Positions 57,148-64,000 of a stretch of DNA of 64,000 nt are shown here, piece by piece (position 1 is the stretch's first letter; each line of letters opens with the position of its first letter). The stretch is from Cryptomeria japonica (taxonomy: Eukaryota > Streptophyta > Pinopsida > Cupressales > Cupressaceae): assembly GCF_030272615.1 (NCBI RefSeq), contig NC_081415.1:602909644-602973643 (forward strand), read 5' to 3'. A program made the position numbers and the translations under genes. The notes under the pieces were generated by a model. The model was not told the DNA's origin and made no database searches. It saw only the letters and a program-made list of their open reading frames with translations.

Positions 57148-59802
57148 TGTTGGTATTGAGCTTGTGATGGATGCCAACTGGTATTGTGTAGTCATTGATG
57201 TTACAGTATAACCTATCACCAGTAAGTATGGGATGCGAACCAGTATGTTATAAGTTGGAGTTAACCATTGAGTAAGTATTGGAGACCGATATGATATGCC
57301 AACCAGTAAGGTGTGACCAGTGAGTGTTGTGTTTCCAATATGTTTTTGTCAACGGGTAAGTCTATAAACAGTATGCAAGCAAGGTTAAGAAAAATGGAAA
57401 AAGTGTAGGCAACCGGTATGGAGTTGGATGTCATACAATAGGAGTCCCACTAGATGAAGATATGACTGACAGAGTTTGGGTTACTGCAAGTTAGTAGGGT
57501 AGCCAAAGGGGATGTCTACCGGGTTATGTGCCTGATTGAAGATATGTCTGCTCAATGTCAGTAAAGTTAGGTTTAATGCATTGGTCTATCTACTCCCACT
57601 AGTAAGTGGTAACACTTAGCTTATCTCCTAGCATACATAAAATGCATTATAACCCTCCAGGATAAGATAGTCGAGCAAGTTAACGACAGGTGGTTGAAGA
57701 CAAATATTGAATGACCAAAGTGGAACATGATGACGCCTCTGGCATGTGAAACCAGAGATGTGCACTAGATTAGCAGAAGTACGCATGATGAGCTATCAAG
57801 ATAGAAGAGGAAGAGTAAGGAGTGATGAGTTTGTCACTTTGACAAACCAATTGAGAGGAGAACTGGTCAAATGAAGAAGGTGGTAAGTGTTAGAATTTGT
57901 GGACATGGATTCACTCTAGGTTGTGGATATCAATAGAGATTACTGTTGATGATTGATTTTTGAGATTGTCATGCCATCGGTATGATAGGAGGTGTGCATT
58001 AGAGAGTATTGACATATCTATGTCAATTGGAAAGGATGTCAATCGGTAAGTGAGAAAAGATGAAAAGTGAAGAGATCTCATTAGATGAAGATGCACATAG
58101 TTACTCACCCTGAATATCTGTTGTGGATTTGAAAGTTTGGTAAATGAGAAGATATCATCCAATCGGTAGAACAAGAGACTGCATGATTTGAAGGTTGGCT
58201 GGTTTGTGCATCACTAGTAAGGCAAGAAAGACTAGTAGTAAAAGGAGAATACCGGTTGTGTGTTGTGGTCATTGACTAAGTCTAAACCAACACAGTGAGC
58301 ATAGGTGGAAGTTGACAATAATGACATGTAGGAAACAGGTGGCGTATGTATAGTGGAGGATAAACAGTGTGTTGGTGAGGTAGTTGGTGAGTAGAGTGAC
58401 ATTAATGTCAACTGCATAAATCACGAGTCATTGCAGAGGTGTGTAGCTATAGGAAGATTAAAGGACGTCTCATGGAGAGTTGATCAAAGCAAGATATCTG
58501 ATCATCTTGTCGACCTGGAGAAGAAAACAACTAAAACATTCATGGTGATTGACCAAAAATGCATGGCCGACAAATAGAACATGTTTACTAAATATAACAA
58601 ATGCGTATTGGAAGCAATGAGATTGGCAATGATCTATGATTGCTTGCAAGTTGTTAATACCCATGCAGATCATATATGATTTGATACTGTCCACTGTCGG
58701 TGGAAGGAACCCTAGTGCACCAAAGTTTGAAGTTACGTTTTGGTGGGAACGCTTGGATATAAATATGCAATTAGAAGACCTAATTTTATTTATGCTGGAT
58801 GAGAGAGTGACGTCAATGAAGTGAGTGCAAGCAGAGAGTCAATCAATGGGAGAGTCTATTGCAGAATATTGAAGAAGCTATGTGTTCCAAGAAGAATCGA
58901 TAAGAGGGTTTAACCAGTGAGGTTAAAGTGACTGGTGAGCTATCATAGAAACTAATAGATCATTCAACCCATAGTTTTAGAATAGTGAGAAGGAAACAAA
59001 GAGTGAAGCAATGTAGAGTAAGTGTATGATGAGATCCGATAAGGTAGAGAAAAAGTAGAGTGGAAGAAAGAGACTCAATCAGTAAGGGTTGAGGTAATCG
59101 GTGAAGCAGTTACAGTGTCTGAACCAGTAAGGCTACAATAGAGAGGGAAGAAGAGTAGGAACAGTGCGAGTGGAGAACCAACAAAGAATAGAGTACGGGT
59201 GAACTGGTGAAGAGATATTGATAAGAGTTACAAAACACATTTGTAACAAGGTTATTACTATTATATTACTTATAGTCATTGTAATCACTGAGTTGGTGCC
59301 CTAAATCAGTATGGGTTGGTGCCCTAAATCAATGGTTGGTGATCCTTGGGCTAGTACCCTAAATCAGGGGTTGGTGCTCCTTGGGTTGGTACCCTTAAAT
59401 CGGGGGTTGGTGCTCCTTGGGTTGGTGCCCTAGATCAATAGTTGGTGCTCATTGGGCTGGTGCCCTAAATCAGGGGTTGGTGCTCCTTGGGTTGGTGCCC
59501 TAAAATTGGGGGTTGGTGCCCTAAACATTGTAATACAAATTGTTTATTATGAGGCTGGATTGGAGCAGTATATTCCAGTAGCGTTTCTCACTGAGGTTTT
59601 TTCCACATTGGGTTTTCCTCATATATCTGGTGTTATGTGATGTGCCTTTTATGCGTGCTTGTATTTTGGTGTTCTCCTTGATCTCACTAGTATAATCACT
59701 TAAGTGTTGATCTGCTAACCAATACACCCATTTAGGAATAGAAGGTTTAAGATTGGAAACCATTGATTCTCTCCCCCTCTTAGTGGCATCTTGTGTTCTA
59801 CA
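57148..59802 (+). mobile_element. Element F 5' LTR
   Basis: It starts TGTTGGTATTGAG and ends GTTCTACA, 2655 bp. It is related to element B LTRs: CTTATCTCCTA-CATA with TGCATTATA, ACCGGTAAG-type motifs, and the GGTTGGTGCCC minisatellite near the 3' end. The bases before it are CTTAT; its other end lies outside the window. Confidence 0.82.
59285..59525 (+). repeat. LTR minisatellite, about six units
   Basis: Tandem units of ~38-42 bp of the form GGGGTTGGTGCTCCTTGGG followed by (T)TGGTGCCCTAAAT. More units are present than in the element B LTRs. Confidence 0.9.
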
Positions 59803-59805
59803 ATT

Positions 59806-59816
59806 TTTATCAGAGC
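59806..59816 (+). other. Element F primer binding site
   Basis: TTTATCAGAGC directly after the LTR; a decayed TGGTATCAGAGC. Confidence 0.7.
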
Positions 59817-59879
59817 TTAGGTTCCTGGTTAGATAAGCTTTCTCTAGCTTGGGTAGATTCTGGATTTTGAACACAATTG

Positions 59880-61205
59880 TCAGTTTTGAGTCAACCTCTA
59901 CTTTGGTGTTTGATGGGTAAAAGTATTTCATTTGTGTTGTAGAATGGAAGTCTACTTGTCCTCCTTAGGCCATGTTGTTTGGATGTTGGATGTAAATGGT
60001 CTCTCTAATCTTGTTAGTCCTCCCACTAGTCCTGAAGTAGAAAGATCTAATTATAATGTTGAATCAATGGAGGCCATACTTGGTGGACTCTCCAGTGATG
60101 TTTCTTCTTAGGTGGACAAGTGCAATTCTGCAAAGAGTTTATGGGATAGATTGAAGAAGCTATTTGGAAATGGACCTAGCACTGCAGAACCAGTTAATGA
60201 GAGCAAGAAGAGAAATGGAATACATGAGTATACAAATGAAGATAGATCAGCCAGTTGCTACAACAATGATGAAGAAGAAACCCATCTGTTCATGGCTAAA
60301 AAGACACAAAGTGAGTTGCACACATCAAAAAGGGATAACATAGATCAATCCAACTAGAAAGATGTTTTTTGTAGTGATGAGGAGGATGAAGAAGAAATTA
60401 AGATTGAAATTGGACTTGAAGGCGAATTGGTAAGTGCTCTTGAAGAGTTGAAAATTGTTAGAAATGAATGTAAGAATTACAAAAATTCAGTTCATGAAGA
60501 ATGCAGTCAACTGAAAAATTGCCTTGAAGAGTCAAATAAAAACATCATCATATTGACCACTCCATGAGAACTATCCAAAGGAATGACTAATGAATTAAAA
60601 TTAGTCTTTGATGATAAGAAGTGAAGATGTGAGGAGTTGGAGCTAGAAGGGGAGACAAAGGATAAAGAATGTTAGAAGCTAAAAGGAGAAATAGAGAATC
60701 TCAAGAAAGACCTTGAGAACTGCCAGGATGAACTTAAGGTGAGGATACGGTATGACGGCAGTACTAAAACCTTGGAGAAAATGTTGAACAAACAAAATCA
60801 CTCCATGGATACTAGAGGATTGGGATTTGATACCGCTAAGTGCTCCACAAGAAAGGATGTCTCAAATAAAGAAATTTAGTTTGTCTCCTCAAGTGGAGAT
60901 AACAAAAGTCAGACCTTCATAGTCAGAAATACTCCAAGGAAGAAGGTTGACCTAACTAGAACCAGTGAAGACATGAGGATGAAGACCGGTGCTGCATGGA
61001 AGAATAATGTTGATCCTAAAGGGAAAGGAAACCTGAGAGGAAGACAACATAGAAGATCTGCTACTCGTAAAAGACAAAGAAATGGTGACACCCACAAGAC
61101 AAGACAAGAGTAGAAAAGGAAGGGATCATATGAAAGGACTACAATAAATGAACTACTCAAGAACAATCCCCAAAGAATTAGAAATGAAGAAGCCAAACCT
61201 ATAAG
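59880..61205 (+). pseudogene. Element F gag, interrupted by element E
   Basis: Homologous to element B gag: RMEVYLSSLG, VNGL-LVSPPTSPE, ILGGLSSDV, KSLWDRLKKLFGNG, an acidic middle (60370-60420), a coiled-coil stretch and DELKVRIRYDGST-TLEKML at about 60725-60790. At least five stops are present. The basic C-terminus is cut at 61205, where element E's LTR begins. The zinc knuckle seen in B is not reached. Confidence 0.85.
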
Positions 61206-62088
61206 TGTTGGCATTATACATTCAGATGAGAATGGTTGATGTTGTCATTGATGGAAACCAACTGGTAATAGGGTTCAAAGGTTTTAACTGGCAACAGACT
61301 TCAGCTATCAGCATCGACAGTCACTATAAGGTTATTCACACTAGAATCCAGTTACACTGGCAACAAATTATATTGGTAGTCCAAGACGACTTGAAAATGA
61401 TATTTTTTATGTGAATTATATTGTAATGCAATATTATATTTGTATAGCCGACATGATGTATTGTAAAGACTCATATATGTATGAGATCTTGTAGGTCATT
61501 TGAATAGTGTGGGAGTATATATGTAGGTATGTATTTAAGCAGTATATGAGAGCGAATAATTGTATATGCATTTTGATGTATTTATCGTGAGAGTGAATAA
61601 GAAGCAGAGCAGAGAGAAGCAAGGTTTTGGAAGAGGTATCAGAAAAAGCTTAAACCGGTACTCAATCTAGCATTGCTGATGCTATTGTGAGTAGTGCATT
61701 GTTATTGGATTTAACCATCCAATTGTGTAGTCAGTGAGACTCCATTTCTATATTGAGCAGTGAGCTCTAGGCTGTTGGCCTTCCTGTATGTGCAGGCCCC
61801 TATTGTACGAACTAATATTTATTCATATTGGCCAGTGAATAAATATTGTAGGTCACAAATCCCACCTAGGTTTTCTCCTTACAGGGTTTCCTCACCAAAA
61901 ATATATGTGTTATGGTGTGTATTGATGCTTATTATTTTGTTTCTCTGTATTATATTATTATTTGCTTACCGGTATATTAATTTGGATTGTAAAGTTGCAA
62001 ATAAGTTTAGATCTATAATCTATTGGTTAGACATTGATTCACCCCCCCCCCCCTTTCAGTGTCTTTGGGACTCACCAAATATCTAACA
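61206..62088 (+). mobile_element. Element E 5' LTR
   Basis: It starts TGTTGGCATTATAC and ends ATATCTAACA, 883 bp. It is related to D's 3' LTR (GGTCACAAATCCCACC, terminal C-run and CTAACA). A TATA-like GAGTATATATG lies at about 61512. The C-run (62042-62053) is 12 bases. The bases before it are ATAAG. Confidence 0.9.
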
Positions 62089-62090
62089 AT

Positions 62091-62103
62091 TGGTATCAGA
62101 GCC
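62091..62103 (+). other. Element E primer binding site
   Basis: TGGTATCAGAGCC, a perfect core complement to initiator-Met tRNA, two bases after the LTR. Confidence 0.92.
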
Positions 62104-62132
62104 TAGTCCTCTATTTGTAGAAGCCTAACAAC

Positions 62133-63143
62133 TTGAGGAATATTCTGAAACCAGTACCAATGGAAAGTTTGAGACAACAGTTGGAAGGATCTCTTGAAGA
62201 TTTTGATGTAGAAAAATTGAAGAATATCAAACTGGAAGATGAACTCAGAACTGCTCGGGAATTTATCAAAGCACTTCATGATAACCTGGTTATAGCAAAG
62301 AATAAGAGAAAATGGTTACATGTGCAACTACAAAACCAAGATGATGAAGAAAAGGAAACTCTTAGAGATATTGTAGAAAAACTGAGACAAGAGAATAATA
62401 ACATGAGGAATGAGATGCAAGATTTAACCATGAGGCTATGTAAGGATATTGAAGATAGAAAGAGGAATGAGGAAGATTTGGCCAGTAGACTTAATGAAAG
62501 ATCAAATGAATCTCTAAGGCTTAGTTATGAGAATGACATGCTTAAAATAGATTTGATTCACATGCAACATGACAAAGAGGAACTTATTAGACAAGTTAGT
62601 ACTTTGTAAAGTTAGTTGGTCACTGCAAATGAATACAAAGACAAATTCAAGAATAGTTTAGATAAGCTTGATGATATGCTGAAAAGTAAAAAACGTGACG
62701 GAGAAATAGTTGGAATTGGATTTGAACATGGAGAAAGTTCTGGAATTGCAAACAATCATGATCACAACAAACCGGTAAGACAACCTAATGCTTATAAATT
62801 CAATGGAAAATGTTTTAATTGCAATAAATTTGGTCACAGAGGAAATCGGTGTAGATTTAGGAATAATCAGAATACAAAATCACCCACCGGTCAATGTTCC
62901 AAATGCAATAAAAAGGGTCATAACTTAGAGAATTGTAGAATGAATGTAAAATTCTATGTTTGTGGTAGATTTGGACATTTATCTAATCAATGCAAAACTC
63001 AAACCGGTCAATGTTATGAAAAAACTATTCAAAGAAACAATGTAACCTATTATGCTTGTAACAAGATTGGGCATATTGCAAGATTTTGTAGGAGCAAGAA
63101 TGTATCGACAAACAAAAGAGGATATAATGAAAAAGGAAAATAA
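62133..63143 (+). pseudogene. Element E gag: coiled coil plus four-knuckle array
   Basis: Frame 3 runs from 62133 to a TAA at 62607-62609. The same protein continues after two stops in the frame starting 62616, to 63143. The N-terminal ~160 residues are strongly charged with heptad-like Leu spacing. A knuckle array follows: CFNCNKFGHRGNRC (intact), CSKCNKKGHNLENC (intact), FYVCGRFGHLSNQC (first Cys is Phe) and YYACNKIGHIARFC (first Cys is Tyr). It is the best copy of the gag shared with element D. The start codon is uncertain; the first ATG in frame after the primer site is at 62160. Confidence 0.88.
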
Positions 63144-63588
63144 AAGGTGAATTAAATCAAGCAAGAATTCACTAAACAATGGATCAGGAAGAGAGATCAG
63201 AGGAATGATGAATCTATCGCTGCACTGACAGAATAGAGTAATCTTGCACCGACAAGAGATTCTTCATCTAACTAAGGAGTAATCCTTAGGAGTAAGGCAA
63301 CTAATTGAAGATTATGCATTAACCCAGAATTGGTGGTAAGAAGTCACAATTCTTCTTTACCAACACATATGTTGGAAATTCACTTCATGGGTGAAGCATT
63401 TAATGCAGTTGTAAGTTAACTTTTTTGTTATAAAGCACTTGAATTTCTCATTTCAACTTACCAAAGCATTCAAGAATTCAAAGAGTGCAAAAGTTGATCA
63501 TCAACATTTAGGAAGAAAAACAACAAGGTTTTTCAGAGCATCCAAGGTTTTCACTTGCATTCGATAGTAAAAGGTATTTATCTTATGA
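63144..63588 (+). other. Gag-ORF2 spacer of element E
   Basis: Non-coding, no clear signal. Corresponds to 5054-5286 in element D. Confidence 0.45.
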
Positions 63589-63993
63589 CATGAATTCTTC
63601 ATCCTCCGCTCCCGAATTGATTGTAAACCCTACTTGTGGAAAATGTCAAGCATCCTAGACCAATCTTTAAAATCATCCCTAAGATAGCTAAGCTAGCTGA
63701 CTCCATTGGTGCATTTTTAAAAATCCCGAAAGGAGTTGCGTTTGTTGAAGACCCTAGGGAATACATTCATTGTAACATCAAATATTTAGGGTCCGAGGAT
63801 TTAAGGAACATGTTCATGAATGTTATTACTGACAACCAAGGTATAGTCAAACCAGAACACAAGGTTATTGAAGATTTAGGGTTCAGTAACATCCTTCACA
63901 TGCCTGAATTCTCATATGAGATTGTTCGTTATGTTCTTAGCCAAGTACACGGAGAATTTTTGTGGTTAGCTTTAGTTTTGAAGATCACTAAGT
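63589..63993 (+). pseudogene. Element E ORF2, N-terminal part, unknown family
   Basis: An ATG at 63589 (MNSSSSAPELIVNPTC) leads by a frameshift near 63640 into the frame that runs to 63993. Shared blocks with element D ORF2 (from 5287) are PRPIFK, DSIGAF, VEDPREYIHCNI, EDLGFSNI and SQVHGEF. One stop is seen at the end of the visible part. The rest lies beyond the window. The position directly after gag is the same as in D, so ORF2 is a stable part of this family. The product is not recognised. Confidence 0.75.
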
Positions 63994-64000
63994 AAGCAAT

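Noticed and set aside
59285-59525. CRISPR-like array
   Set aside because: Units are directly adjacent without unique spacers and lie in a plant LTR; it is a minisatellite.

Overview
The window looks like intergenic DNA of a seed plant with a very large genome. A gymnosperm is plausible but not proven. It is AT-rich and packed with decayed, nested LTR retrotransposons, and I see no ordinary intact host gene outside transposons. Nearly every coding region is broken by stops and frameshifts. The exception is a two-exon GRAM-domain gene carried inside a DNA transposon.

Layout, left to right. (1) 1-3749: the tail of a + strand Ty3/gypsy integrase, then non-coding DNA. (2) Element D, 3750-31204: a 5' LTR scrap, a gag with four zinc-knuckle positions, and a long second ORF of unknown family (5287-6834, resuming in frame at 28349-29969), then polypurine tract and 3' LTR. 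It has no recognisable pol. (3) D's second ORF is split by a 21.5 kb composite insertion (6835-28348) flanked by the duplicated site TATCA. Its body is element B, a copia-type LTR element with ~2.4 kb LTRs, a gag and no visible pol. B's 5' LTR was hit by a minus-strand Ty1/copia element C (8265-14158). B's 3' LTR was hit by element H (20267-25127, a gene-like unknown insertion) and element T (25289-27453, two ~0.9 kb LTRs around a 352 bp non-coding centre). A small TRIM- or tRNA-like repeat X lies between the TATCA site and B's 5' LTR.

(4) 34385-49755: element G, a minus-strand Ty3/gypsy chromovirus with perfect GTATA target duplications. Its left-hand LTR is split by a CACTA (EnSpm/CMC) transposon, 34468-42197, with CACTA termini and perfect 3 bp CTC duplications. 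This transposon has no recognisable transposase. It carries host gene pieces: a GEM-like GRAM gene with intron, a PPR fragment, and pieces of a DRM-type de novo DNA methyltransferase. The DRM piece forms an inverted repeat with ~1.1 kb arms (39617-41873), and smaller DRM motif I hairpins lie beside it. (5) 49761-57147: non-coding DNA, an RNase H fragment and a + strand gypsy fragment. (6) 57148-64000: element F (a relative of B) enters the gypsy fragment and is itself entered by element E (a relative of D), which runs off the window.

The most promising unusual biology is, first, the CACTA element whose cargo could give a long hairpin RNA matching a host DNA methyltransferase. Second is the gag-plus-unknown-ORF2 family (D, E), whose ORF2 may be distantly related to the long ORF of H. 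Both are inferences from structure and need database and small-RNA checks.
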